This document shows, one piece after another, positions 25,918 through 34,088 of a DNA stretch of 48,215 nt (positions are counted from its first letter, which is position 1; the number at the start of each line of letters is the position of its first letter). The translations under genes and the position numbers were made by a program. Origin of the DNA: Euryarchaeota archaeon UBA462 (GTDB taxonomy: Archaea; Thermoplasmatota; Poseidoniia; Poseidoniales; Thalassarchaeaceae). Below the pieces are notes generated by a model. That model saw only the letters and a program-made list of their open reading frames with translations. It searched no databases and was not told where the DNA came from. The stretch lies in NCBI GenBank assembly GCA_002506755.1, contig DAYD01000023.1:113791-162005 (forward strand). The letters are read 5' to 3'.

Positions 25918-27666
25918 TTAGGGAGCTATCTCATCTGCTATTACAATGAATTCATGTATGTCAATCGAGCCGTCTGAGTCTGAATCTCCCTTGATAAAAA
26001 GATCTCGCACCGTTTGGTCCTTTTCGTTCGTTTTTGTAGAAGAAATTACCAATGAATCGTCTGGAATGTTTGCCCCTCCCTTCTTAACGTATCCAAGTGC
26101 CATAATAGCACTAATGAACTGGTCCATGTCCAAAATACCAGAACCTTCGCTATCAGCATCATAGAAAGCTGAATAGCACCTCCTCAATTCGGCATCCTCG
26201 GGATCCGTGATCATCCTAAGTGTCGTTTCCCAAGGTGTTATTTCCTTTTTCACGTTATTCTTGCCATAGCCGTAGAATATGATCAGGCCCAGAATTACCG
26301 CTGCAGAAGCACCTATTATTCCACTTGAACCCATCAGGTAAAGAAGGAATCCGCCCCCAAATATTCCGAACAGTTGCATGAATGGATACATCATCGGAGG
26401 AGTCACCCATTCGGGAGAGTACCACGAGTGGGAGGGTGAAGATTTCCTGAGCACAATTACAACCGCGTTTATCAACATGAAGATCATTATTTTGAATCCT
26501 GATGCGAGTTTGGCAACTTCCTTCACCGGAAGGAATGTTATTGCGGCCCCTATTGCAAGACCAGTTACTATTATTGCCCAATAAGGTGTTCCAAATTTCT
26601 GGTGTACTTCCTCCAGAAATTCGGGCATGAGCTTATCTCGGGACATGGCAAATGGGAATCTGGATGACGCCAGTATACCTGCCAATGCCATGGAAGTCAT
26701 AGTGACCACTGCTAGAAAGGCGGCAATATTCGCCACAGTTTCCCCTCCCACTGCTTTGGCGAAAACGTATACCGGGTCCTCTCGGGGTTTTCCTACTTCG
26801 CCCATATATTCACTAGGATCGACAGTCGCAGTCATCGCCAGGGTCACCGTAACGTAAAGTGCACAACTGAAAAGCAGAGAAAGCAGTATTCCGTAGGGGA
26901 GATTCTTGCTAGGTTGCTTTATTTCTCCTCCGATAGCAGCTATTTTTGTGACGCCTGCATATGACACGAACACGAACGCTGAGGTAGACGCTACAGCAGT
27001 CCAATCTCCTCCGAAGGCCTCGATCGAGATAGCAGAATCCCAATTTATCTCCATCGTGGCCATTGCCCAGAGGCATAGAGCTAGTAAATAACCGGAGGAG
27101 AACATAACAATTGGGATCTGGATCTTTTTTACGCTTTTTACGCCCAGGATATTTATCCCGACTATTGCACCTAACAGGGCTAAAGCGATTATGTCCACGT
27201 TATCATAGAGCCAACCCCGTTCCCAGTTTGGCGCTAAGACCTCTTCAAAAACCCAAAGATAAGCTTTGAAACCAATTAGTGCAAATGCTGATTTGAGCAT
27301 GAAATTAGCCCATAGCCCCAACCCAGAAATAGTTCCTATTAAGGGCCCAAATGTCCTTTCAACATAGAGGTAGGAACCTCCCGAAGAAGGCATAGCAGTC
27401 GCCAATTCGGACTTTGAAATGGCACTAGGCAGGACAACAAAAGCAGCAAGGAGGTATGCAAGCCAAACCCCGCCAACTGGGCTACTCCCCCCTCCCATCT
27501 CAACCATAGCTAGAGACGGAAGAAGAAATAGGCCCGACCCTATCATTGAAGACAAGGATATGATTATAACAGAAAATAAACCTAGCTTCCTTTCTAGCTT
27601 ATCAGATTCCAACTTTGTGGAACTTAATGATATTCCAGCCAGGTCCTCAGGACTGTATGTCCTCAT
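25918..27666 (-). CDS. APC-family amino-acid permease fused to a C-terminal EF-hand pair
   Basis: 582 residues. Residues 1-465 are an amino acid-polyamine-organocation permease with about 12 helices. The TM1 signature SSMIGSGLFLLPS lies near 40-52, and the TM6-like SAFVFVSYAGVTKIAAIGGE region follows further on. After a short cytosolic linker (ITPWETTLRMITDPEDAELR) a soluble domain of about 95 residues holds two EF-hand-like loops. The first, DSEGSGILDMDQF, begins at D505 and has Gln at the bidentate position. The second, DSDSDGSIDIHEF (D561 to E572), is fully canonical. Calcium regulation of transport is the obvious inference; I know of no experimental example in archaea. The long frame is uninterrupted, so this is not a frameshift artefact. 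Substrate unknown. Confidence 0.85.
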   Translation of the reverse strand: MRTYSPEDLAGISLSSTKLESDKLERKLGLFSVIIISLSSMIGSGLFLLPSLAMVEMGGGSSPVGGVWLAYLLAAFVVLPSAISKSELATAMPSSGGSYLYVERTFGPLIGTISGLGLWANFMLKSAFALIGFKAYLWVFEEVLAPNWERGWLYDNVDIIALALLGAIVGINILGVKSVKKIQIPIVMFSSGYLLALCLWAMATMEINWDSAISIEAFGGDWTAVASTSAFVFVSYAGVTKIAAIGGEIKQPSKNLPYGILLSLLFSCALYVTVTLAMTATVDPSEYMGEVGKPREDPVYVFAKAVGGETVANIAAFLAVVTMTSMALAGILASSRFPFAMSRDKLMPEFLEEVHQKFGTPYWAIIVTGLAIGAAITFLPVKEVAKLASGFKIMIFMLINAVVIVLRKSSPSHSWYSPEWVTPPMMYPFMQLFGIFGGGFLLYLMGSSGIIGASAAVILGLIIFYGYGKNNVKKEITPWETTLRMITDPEDAELRRCYSAFYDADSEGSGILDMDQFISAIMALGYVKKGGANIPDDSLVISSTKTNEKDQTVRDLFIKGDSDSDGSIDIHEFIVIADEIAP

Positions 27667-27744
27667 GATTCGACGGCCTGACGGCCCCAGTTGAAGGTTG
27701 TCCAGTACCCAATAGGTTAGATAGTCCCCTTTCTCCGCTTGGTT

Positions 27745-28233
27745 ATGGCCAAAAAGGTTGAGCAGGATAGTGTGGCATTAGTTAACTATACGGGCACTTT
27801 TGTGGATGGTGAAGTGTTTGACAGCAGCGAAGGTAAAGGCCCACTAGCTTTCTTGGTGGGGCATGGTCAGATGATTCAAGGTTTTGAGCAGGAGATGCTC
27901 GGGGCAACAATAGGTGAGAAGAGGGAGTTCACGCTTACTCCTGACAGAGCTTACGGTGAGAGAGACGAGGATGCAGTACAGAAGATAGATCACAACCAAT
28001 TTCCAGAAGAGATGCAACTTGAGGTGGGGATGATAGTCGGAGCCCAGAGTGACCAAGGGCCAATACAATTTTCGATCAAGGAGATCGATGGTGACATGGT
28101 AACCGTTGATTTTAATCATCAAATGGCTGGTATGACTCTAAAATTCCGAGTCGAGGTTATCGATATTCGTCCTGCCTCAGCAGAGGAAATCCTTCATGGC
28201 CATGCACACGGGCCCGGTGGAGTTCAGCATTGA
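27745..28233 (+). CDS. slyD: FKBP-type peptidyl-prolyl isomerase, SlyD-like
   Basis: Prolyl cis-trans isomerase and chaperone of 162 residues. An FKBP half contains NYTGTFVDGEVFDSSEGKGP and FLVGHGQMIQGFEQEMLG. The insert-in-flap chaperone domain is typical of SlyD and archaeal FKBP26-like proteins (about 75-125, containing FPEEMQLEVGMIVGAQ). The returning strand is TLKFRVEVIDIRPAS. The tail is His-rich (HGHAHGPGGVQH) and may bind metal, as SlyD tails do. No signal peptide is seen, so it is cytosolic. The ATG at 27745 is preferred over a TTG at 27739. It is divergent from the EF-hand permease with about 78 bases between starts and is followed closely by the lipoprotein gene. Confidence 0.92.
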   Translation: MAKKVEQDSVALVNYTGTFVDGEVFDSSEGKGPLAFLVGHGQMIQGFEQEMLGATIGEKREFTLTPDRAYGERDEDAVQKIDHNQFPEEMQLEVGMIVGAQSDQGPIQFSIKEIDGDMVTVDFNHQMAGMTLKFRVEVIDIRPASAEEILHGHAHGPGGVQH

Positions 28234-28277
28234 ACCTCTCAGAAGAGTTATCTCTCGGCGGCCACAGTAGCTTGATG

Positions 28278-29315
28278 ATGATCAAGCGTGCTCTACTAAT
28301 TTCGACTTTGATTATAATTACCTCCGTAGGTGGATGTATGGGATCATCCGATAACGGGGCCTTCGACGACCCCAACAAGACCGAGGCACTGAGGATAAAT
28401 CACATTCAGATGAAAGGAACTCACAATTCTTACCACTTGGAGCCACTACTCTCTCCGACCAGGGAATACATGTATAGTCACGAGCCACTTGACGTTCAGG
28501 CCTCCCAACTGGGGGTCAGGCAATTCGAAATTGACGTCTGGTGGGATCCCAGAGGAGGGCTAAGAGTTTACCATAACCAATATGACTCCGGAACAACGTG
28601 CCCTACCTTCGAGAATTGCCTAAATGTGCTGCTATCCTGGTCCAATGAAAATCCAGAACATCACCCCATATTTGTCTGGATAGAGCCTAAAGATTGGCCC
28701 GAACAGGCAACCGATGTTACGACCACACTAGAGCTATCAGGAATTTTGGAAGACATCGAACAAGAGATTGCTCAGTTCTGGCCAATAAACAAGACAATAA
28801 CGCCCGACTCCGTTCGTGGGGGCAGGGATACTCTCAAGGAGGCAGTCACTTTAGATGGATGGCCCCTGCTAGAAGATAGTAGAGGAAAAGCCGTATTCAT
28901 ACTCTTGGCTGGACCTCAGACAAGAGACCTTTACATTGATGATCACCCAGGATTGGCTGGTGCATTGATGTTTACCCTGTCCGACGAATCCTCAGGCGAA
29001 GCAGCTTTCTTTTCCCTAACTGACCCGATTACTAACGGCGGAGAAATAACCAGACTAGTCGAAGAGGGATACATTGTTCGAAGTCGTGCTGACAGCGGAG
29101 GTGAGGAGGCAGACAACAATGACACCACGAGAAGAGATGCAGCACTTGAGACCGGTGCCCATACTATCTCTACCGATTACCCGACACAAGTAGATGGAAT
29201 TGACTACTGGGTCGAAATCCCTGGTGGCTCTCCGAGCAGATGTAATCCTCGGTCTTCCCCGGATTGGTGCACATCGGAGGATATCGAGATGCTTCCAATC
29301 ACACCTTCGCTATGA
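28278..29315 (+). CDS. Ca-dependent PI-specific phospholipase C-like lipoprotein
   Basis: 345 residues. A hydrophobic signal segment ends in a lipobox-like SVGGC with the Cys at residue 20, so it is probably a surface-anchored lipoprotein. The catalytic block of the calcium-dependent PI-PLC (PLC-C1) family follows: KGTHNSYH at 46-53 (catalytic His49), RQFEIDVWWD near 81-90 (Glu84 and Asp86, metal), VYHN near 97-100 (second His), and IFVWIEPKDW further on. The C terminus contains ISTDYPTQ, a strand end common in PI-PLC barrels, and Cys residues that could form a disulfide. The first in-frame codon overlaps the FKBP stop, but ATG 28278 fits a signal peptide. Substrate could be an archaeal inositol or other phosphodiester lipid; inferred. 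Confidence 0.75.
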   Translation: MIKRALLISTLIIITSVGGCMGSSDNGAFDDPNKTEALRINHIQMKGTHNSYHLEPLLSPTREYMYSHEPLDVQASQLGVRQFEIDVWWDPRGGLRVYHNQYDSGTTCPTFENCLNVLLSWSNENPEHHPIFVWIEPKDWPEQATDVTTTLELSGILEDIEQEIAQFWPINKTITPDSVRGGRDTLKEAVTLDGWPLLEDSRGKAVFILLAGPQTRDLYIDDHPGLAGALMFTLSDESSGEAAFFSLTDPITNGGEITRLVEEGYIVRSRADSGGEEADNNDTTRRDAALETGAHTISTDYPTQVDGIDYWVEIPGGSPSRCNPRSSPDWCTSEDIEMLPITPSL

Positions 29316-29721
29316 CCTTCAACTCTATCGCGATGGATGTGGGAAGGGCGTTTACCGATACCGTAGTCCTAGCTGGTAGTATCTCTGAGAAGTGCTCGGC
29401 ATATACTTCATTGTAGCCCTGAAAGTCCCTCTCCATGTCAACCAAGAAAACTAACACGTCAACTACTTTCTCCAGACTGGATCCGTACTCCTCCAGAATT
29501 ATCCTGACGTTATCGATAACCGAGTGGGTTTGGGCCTTAATGTCATAGTCAAGTGCATTCCCTTGTTCGTCCTTAATGGGGCCACCGGGAATCTCGTCTG
29601 TTACTGGCCTTCTAGGTCCCATTCCGCTGATGAATATGAGGTCGCCGACCCTCCGAAGGTGTGGGTACGACCCAACTGCTGATGGTCCTCCCTCTGCGAT
29701 GAATGGGCCATCCTCACTCAT
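29299..29721 (-). CDS. RidA-family protein, 2-aminomuconate deaminase-like
   Basis: Enamine/imine deaminase fold protein of about 140 residues. The segments GPRRPVTDEIPGGPIKD, YDIKAQTHSVIDNVRIIL, and VDVLVFLVDMERDFQGYNEVY closely follow bacterial aminomuconate deaminases rather than the generic RidA pattern. The conserved substrate Arg near the end (PARTTVSVNALP) and the IELKVIAKV strand are present. Its ATG at 29721 shares a base with the stop codon of the upstream dioxygenase subunit, so they are coupled. In aerobic 2-aminophenol and kynurenine breakdown this enzyme releases ammonia from 2-aminomuconate, which fits the two genes upstream. Its last 17 bases overlap the convergent lipoprotein gene. 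Substrate is inferred from context. Confidence 0.8.
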   Translation of the reverse strand: MSEDGPFIAEGGPSAVGSYPHLRRVGDLIFISGMGPRRPVTDEIPGGPIKDEQGNALDYDIKAQTHSVIDNVRIILEEYGSSLEKVVDVLVFLVDMERDFQGYNEVYAEHFSEILPARTTVSVNALPTSIAIELKVIAKV

Positions 29722-30647
29722 CAAATTGCCCCCTTTCCGAGAACACTTCTGTCGCCCTGGTAAAATTCCACATCATCCTCGTCAAATTCTTTGTCACCAA
29801 CTCCGCCAGTTGAGGGTGTTAGCTGTATAACAGCCCCGCCTGCGCCGTGAAGTGCTTCGTAGGCTAGCACCTCGCCATCGTAGTTGTTGTGTTGCCCCAT
29901 GGCAGAAGCCATCCACCACGCAGGCTTGTAAGCGACGACCTTGCTCACCCTTATTTGCCCATGGATATCCCTACTAAGCTGGCTAATGTCCTCAAGTCTG
30001 CCATCCTCGAAGAACTCCAATATTTTTCGATTCCACTCATCGTCCTTGGCCGAATGTATCCGGTCTTCGGATGGGTCAATGTGCTCGGTGAACATTCTGT
30101 TAGATAAGCTGGCCACTACAACAACAGCAACCTTCCTTCCGAGTTTACTGATCGCATCCCTCGCTGATTTACCCAGAACTATTTGTTCTGCCCTGTTGGA
30201 ATATACGTTGCTAGAGACTATGCAAGCTGGTATCTTGTTCTCCGGATTTAGGAGCTTGAGAGCGACAACAGACCCAGTGTCAATTGGAAAACCATCGTAC
30301 GAAACGGTTCTGGCATGAAGTCCTCTCTCTTCGCAGAATCCCCTGAAGCACTCTGCAAATTCGGAGTCCATCTTGAATTCGTAATCCATGGAGCCTAAGA
30401 AGTGGAAGTCGTCATCGACATGTGTGAATACCGGGTTTGGGTGTGCTTGTATCTGGTGCCCAATAATACTAGGCCATGTAGTCGAGTAAATCAAAATAAG
30501 GTCAGCCCCACTTTCCTCTATCCGTTCTTTGCAGGTATCAAATGCCTTCCTCAGCCTCCCCCAACCATCATTTTGTTCTGGCGCGAGTAGTGGATGTGGG
30601 TGAGGTGGCACATAGAGGCCAAGTCTGATGTCGGGAGAATCGCTCAT
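29721..30647 (-). CDS. LigB-superfamily non-catalytic alpha subunit (aminophenol dioxygenase-like)
   Basis: 308 residues, homologous to the neighbouring subunit in overall plan: PPHPHPLLAPE at the N terminus, DLILIYSTTW, VASLSNRMF, then AWWMASAMGQHNNYDGE. The iron ligands and catalytic His of class III extradiol dioxygenases are not kept: Thr sits where the second His should be, Asn where the catalytic His should be, and the ligand Glu is absent. This matches the inactive alpha subunit of 2-aminophenol 1,6-dioxygenase, which pairs with the catalytic beta subunit. It lies 9 bases downstream of that gene and is coupled to the RidA gene after it. A role in the heterodimer is inferred. Confidence 0.78.
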   Translation of the reverse strand: MSDSPDIRLGLYVPPHPHPLLAPEQNDGWGRLRKAFDTCKERIEESGADLILIYSTTWPSIIGHQIQAHPNPVFTHVDDDFHFLGSMDYEFKMDSEFAECFRGFCEERGLHARTVSYDGFPIDTGSVVALKLLNPENKIPACIVSSNVYSNRAEQIVLGKSARDAISKLGRKVAVVVVASLSNRMFTEHIDPSEDRIHSAKDDEWNRKILEFFEDGRLEDISQLSRDIHGQIRVSKVVAYKPAWWMASAMGQHNNYDGEVLAYEALHGAGGAVIQLTPSTGGVGDKEFDEDDVEFYQGDRSVLGKGAI

Positions 30648-30656
30648 CAGATCACA

Positions 30657-31562
30657 TCACAGAACAATAGTCCTACTGGATGGGTTTGGATCCCACGCAG
30701 CGATGGCGTTTCCAGTCCCAATCACAGACTGATACCCGTATATCTCGGCTGGATAGTCGGGCATCCCCATTGCTGACATCATCCAAGTCAAACCCCCGCC
30801 CTCGGCCTCTGCCATGGTCTGCTCAATCATCTCTGGAAGGATTCCAATTACCTCCTCCATCTTCCCCTCTCTCATCATCTCGATTACCTTCATGTCCCAA
30901 ACGTATTGGCTGTGGTTGTATATGTGCTCTCGGCTCATGTCTTCCGGCAATGGTGCTTCGGTGACGAAGTGCCGATGAGACAAAGAGTGACTGGCTACCA
31001 AAACTACTTTCCTTCCGCTTTCTTCTATTGCCTTGGAAACTGCCAGACCAAGAGCACTAGCCTGTTCGTTCATAACTTCGTCTGAGTAGTAGTGTGTGGA
31101 CCTATTGCTACTGATTGTCACTATCGGTTTATCCCACTCGGGATTTAACATGTGGCAACTAACTATGGTGCCATAGTCAACTCTGAAGTTCGGGTTCCTC
31201 ATCATCATGGATACTATCCCAGCGTCCTCGGCAGACTTTTGCATGGCTTCCGAGAGCTCAACATCCACCTCTATGTCATGATGGAACCGGAATAGGTTGG
31301 GGAATATGGGGTCAACACTGATGTTTTGGAACCTCTCTAATCCTAGGAAGTGGTTGCCGATGTAGGTCTGCCAATGCGGGGTAAGTACAACTATGCAGTC
31401 ATACTCGATGTCTTTCAGTTTCCTCGCCAGCATGTTATACCCCCACCTGAGTGCTTCCCATCCTCCTTCTGAGAATGGCTCATTCTGCTCTGGATTCTCT
31501 GCATACACAACATGAGGTGGGTGGGGCGCCAGACAACCGAGAACAATCTCCCCTCTCGCCAT
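30657..31562 (-). CDS. LigB-type extradiol dioxygenase, catalytic (2-aminophenol 1,6-dioxygenase beta-like)
   Basis: 301 residues from the ATG at 31562, which has AGGTG just upstream (the frame extends to 31619). It is a class III ring-cleaving dioxygenase. Active-site residues are present, each one residue beyond the numbering I recall for Pseudomonas/Comamonas aminophenol dioxygenase beta. His14 is in APHPPH, His63 in LTPHW, catalytic His196 in SHSLSHRHF, and Glu252 in MAEAEGGG. The pair of catalytic and inactive subunits followed by a RidA deaminase reproduces the amn/nbz gene set. Substrate could be 2-aminophenol, a related hydroxyanthranilate or a catechol. The semialdehyde dehydrogenase expected in the pathway is not in the window. 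First gene of the operon. Confidence 0.82.
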   Translation of the reverse strand: MARGEIVLGCLAPHPPHVVYAENPEQNEPFSEGGWEALRWGYNMLARKLKDIEYDCIVVLTPHWQTYIGNHFLGLERFQNISVDPIFPNLFRFHHDIEVDVELSEAMQKSAEDAGIVSMMMRNPNFRVDYGTIVSCHMLNPEWDKPIVTISSNRSTHYYSDEVMNEQASALGLAVSKAIEESGRKVVLVASHSLSHRHFVTEAPLPEDMSREHIYNHSQYVWDMKVIEMMREGKMEEVIGILPEMIEQTMAEAEGGGLTWMMSAMGMPDYPAEIYGYQSVIGTGNAIAAWDPNPSSRTIVL

Positions 31563-31643
31563 GACACCTGAGGTACTGAAATCTAAAGAAAACCTTCCGG
31601 CTAAATTCAAAGTGTTCATTGGTAGTGGTTTATACCGACTAGT

Positions 31644-32051
31644 GTGAAGTGGGACGAGCCACCTCTATGGCCAGTTGCAATTCCTAGCACTGTAGGCTTT
31701 GTCGCCGCCCTTATTTCATACATGGTCGACGGATTCCCTAAGATATTTGGGCAACAGCTCACTACTCCATTTGCCATCCTAGTGCTGGTAAGCTTGCTTT
31801 TGTACTTCTCTCCGACTCCAACTGGAAGGAACTTCGAGCTAATCGTTGGAACAAATATTGGCATGATTTTGTTCTTTCTTCCACAGCTGTTTCTCTATGT
31901 CTGGTTTATCGTTGCAATACTATTTTGGATATTTCAGTCCATGTATACTTGGAGAAAGAACTTCCCGGCATTCAGAGTCGGAATATGGATCGGTAATGGC
32001 GCCGTCTCAGGATTGTTCATCGGTGGTTTCATCGGGCACTATCTCTTCTAG
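31644..32051 (+). CDS. Small polytopic membrane protein, unknown
   Basis: 135 residues with four hydrophobic helices at roughly 10-30, 42-60, 66-95 and 112-133, and a short basic loop (YTWRKNFPAFR) between the third and fourth. I recognise no family. The start is a GTG at 31644; no in-frame ATG precedes it, and starting later would lose the first helix. It is divergent from the dioxygenase operon (about 81 bases between starts) and overlaps the end of the convergent PAP2-like gene by 23 bases. The helix-rich composition and lack of stops support a real gene. Confidence 0.6.
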   Translation: MKWDEPPLWPVAIPSTVGFVAALISYMVDGFPKIFGQQLTTPFAILVLVSLLLYFSPTPTGRNFELIVGTNIGMILFFLPQLFLYVWFIVAILFWIFQSMYTWRKNFPAFRVGIWIGNGAVSGLFIGGFIGHYLF

Positions 32052-33420
32052 TGTATTGCTCTGCTACCACGTAACCCACGATCGCGAAACAGGGAATCGA
32101 ACACAAGACTGCGGACCAAACTAATCCCTCATCCACGTACTCAGTGGTTACTCTTGCCTCGGCGATCCCCGAGACTCCCTGATGGCTGACGAGGATAAAG
32201 TGTCCATCGTAAACAGATGGAGTGTCCACCTCCATGGATATCGACTCACTGGGACTCACAGATTGTATATGCTCTCTAGGAAATGAATTCCAGATTATGA
32301 CTCCGTCATCTACGTGTTCCAGTACTATATCTCTGTGGACAACAATAACTTCCAAGGACTCTTCGCCCACATTTCTAATTTCCACCTCTGCTGGATGCCA
32401 TAAACTGTGAACTTCCACCACATCAAGATTAACGTCTTCGGGCCCCAAGCGCATGGTCGGCTTGTCCTCATCGACGCCAGGTCCGTCAACAACGACGAAA
32501 ATCAGGAAAAATGCACCGACTACGCTAAAAGCCAACGAACTCGACATCGCTTCCTTTTTGGACTTCAGTACTGACAAAATGCTAGATTCTTGACCCCTCA
32601 GAATTGGCTGGACATTGTGACTAAATAAAGCGCAGATCACAGCTAGAAATATTCCCGGAATAATATCTGAAATCCAGTGGATCCCCAGATATTGAATACT
32701 AAACAGGTACACGGGCACATTAAGCAAAAGGAAAAGATCGTACTCCCTGTGCCTCCATTGGCTAATCTTTATTCCCAAACTATTGACATGCAATCTATTG
32801 GTTATCAAAAGGCATATGGGTATCCCAATATGAAGGCTGGGTATCCCATTATCTAGAGGGTCAACCTCTGTGAAGAAGAATAGATACCACGCATCATGGT
32901 ACAGGAGAGCTTCCATTCCGGGAACGAAGGAGGAGGTCACTTCTATGTTGAAGAAGAGATACAATGGTACAGCAAGCACGTAAATTACCACGTAATTCAA
33001 TACAGCCTTGTCGGCCATCGCTTCATCCCTGCTAAGGATGTAATATATCGGGCTGAACCAAATAATGAACAGGTAAACGAAGAGGTAATGGAAGGACAGG
33101 ACATCAGTGAGCAGCTCACCCTTAAACCGCTCTTGGGCCCAAATTGTGATTTCCCCCTCGATATTATGCACGACATGGGTGAAACCACCCACCCTCGGTT
33201 TTATTGCCTCGTTGTGCTGATCGATGAGTGCCTTGAAACCAAACATGAGGAAGTAGATTGAGATGTGCCATTTGTAACCCTTTTGCTTCATCTCGGAAAA
33301 AAGCTCTGAAAACCCGACTCTATCCTCTGGACTATTTCTTGTAAGGAATAAATGAAGCGGTACCGTACTTAACAATATCAACCCCATAACTGACTCATAC
33401 GGCCCGATAGGAAGTCCCAC
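32029..33420 (-). CDS. PAP2/Aur1-like membrane phosphatase or transferase with beta-sandwich tail
   Basis: 463 residues. The N-terminal 270 residues hold about seven membrane helices and the PAP2-superfamily active-site motifs IPSLHIGIP (His197) and GIHWISD (His248, Asp252), in the Aur1/inositolphosphotransferase arrangement. The first PAP2 motif (KxxxxxxRP) is not obvious, as in that subgroup. After a short linker and one helix (about 290-315) a soluble beta-rich domain (about 320-430; EVEIRNVGEESLEVIVV) faces outward, and a last helix near 435-455 ends the protein. The likely activity is transfer or hydrolysis of a lipid phosphate head group. GTG 33420 is used here; ATG 33387 is the alternative. 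Substrate unknown. Confidence 0.72.
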   Translation of the reverse strand: MGLPIGPYESVMGLILLSTVPLHLFLTRNSPEDRVGFSELFSEMKQKGYKWHISIYFLMFGFKALIDQHNEAIKPRVGGFTHVVHNIEGEITIWAQERFKGELLTDVLSFHYLFVYLFIIWFSPIYYILSRDEAMADKAVLNYVVIYVLAVPLYLFFNIEVTSSFVPGMEALLYHDAWYLFFFTEVDPLDNGIPSLHIGIPICLLITNRLHVNSLGIKISQWRHREYDLFLLLNVPVYLFSIQYLGIHWISDIIPGIFLAVICALFSHNVQPILRGQESSILSVLKSKKEAMSSSLAFSVVGAFFLIFVVVDGPGVDEDKPTMRLGPEDVNLDVVEVHSLWHPAEVEIRNVGEESLEVIVVHRDIVLEHVDDGVIIWNSFPREHIQSVSPSESISMEVDTPSVYDGHFILVSHQGVSGIAEARVTTEYVDEGLVWSAVLCSIPCFAIVGYVVAEQYTRRDSAR

Positions 33421-33621
33421 AACTGTAAACCTGATAGTGCGGGAGTCTTGAAACTTACACTAAGGCCGTTACTACGGAATACTTTTGGTAATCGATAAAA
33501 CGAAACGGCTGTTAGGAATAACGGCAAGGATACAAGAGTGAAACACGGAGGGACACTGGGGGAACCAATTCGAATTGCCCTCCCCCAATGCATAAGTTGT
33601 GAACCCCTATCCTGAGGCGTG

Positions 33622-34083
33622 ATGGGCCATGAGCTATGGTTGTCAATGTGTGAGAAAATTGGTTTTTCTCCAGTCCCAAGAAAGTATCAAGAGGGCACGA
33701 GGACTTCGCAAGATGCTGCCGATCAGCTGGGATGCAATGTCTCGCACATCGCTAAATCAATTGTATTTCAAGGGCCTGAGGGCGCCGTAGTGGTAATAAC
33801 CTCGGGTTCAAATAAAGTTGACCGAAAGAAGAAACTGAAGGGGATTCTGGGATTCAAGCCGGGCATGGCAACCCCTGACTACGTCTTGCAACAAACTGGC
33901 TATGTCGTTGGGGGAGTCCCGCCATTTGGACACACAAGTCAAGCTGAAATACTGATGGATGAAGACCTATTGAAATACGATCTGGTCTGGGGTGCTGCCG
34001 GGTCGAGACAAACCGTCTTTCCGATAACTCCCGAAGATCTAAAATCGATTTCAGGCGCGAAAATAGTAGACGTTAAGCAGTAG
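33622..34083 (+). CDS. YbaK/EbsC-type aminoacyl-tRNA deacylase
   Basis: Stand-alone trans-editing domain of 153 residues related to YbaK/ProXp, which hydrolyses mischarged aminoacyl-tRNA. Characteristic blocks are DQLGCNVSHIAKSIVF (with the catalytic Lys in the AKS motif), GAVVVITSGSNKVDRKKLK-like basic segment, ATPDYVLQQTGYVVGGVPPFGH and the late VWGAAGSRQTVFPIT. All match in order. ATG 33622 has GAGG four bases upstream and is preferred over the adjacent GTG at 33619. It precedes the SMUG1 gene by 5 bases, so the two form a small operon, although their functions are not obviously linked. tRNA specificity (Cys-, Pro- or Ala-type) cannot be told from sequence. Confidence 0.9.
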   Translation: MGHELWLSMCEKIGFSPVPRKYQEGTRTSQDAADQLGCNVSHIAKSIVFQGPEGAVVVITSGSNKVDRKKKLKGILGFKPGMATPDYVLQQTGYVVGGVPPFGHTSQAEILMDEDLLKYDLVWGAAGSRQTVFPITPEDLKSISGAKIVDVKQ

Positions 34084-34088
34084 GTAGT

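Noticed and set aside
31616..31864. Minus-strand open frame opposite the small membrane protein
   Set aside because: The plus-strand frame has four clear membrane helices; the minus frame has none and overlaps the dioxygenase leader.
33421..33621. Possible small gene in the gap before the YbaK-type deacylase
   Set aside because: The minus frame ending at 33593 is Ser/Leu/Arg-rich with no family signal, and it overlaps the PAP2-like gene start in another frame; the gap is better read as promoter space.
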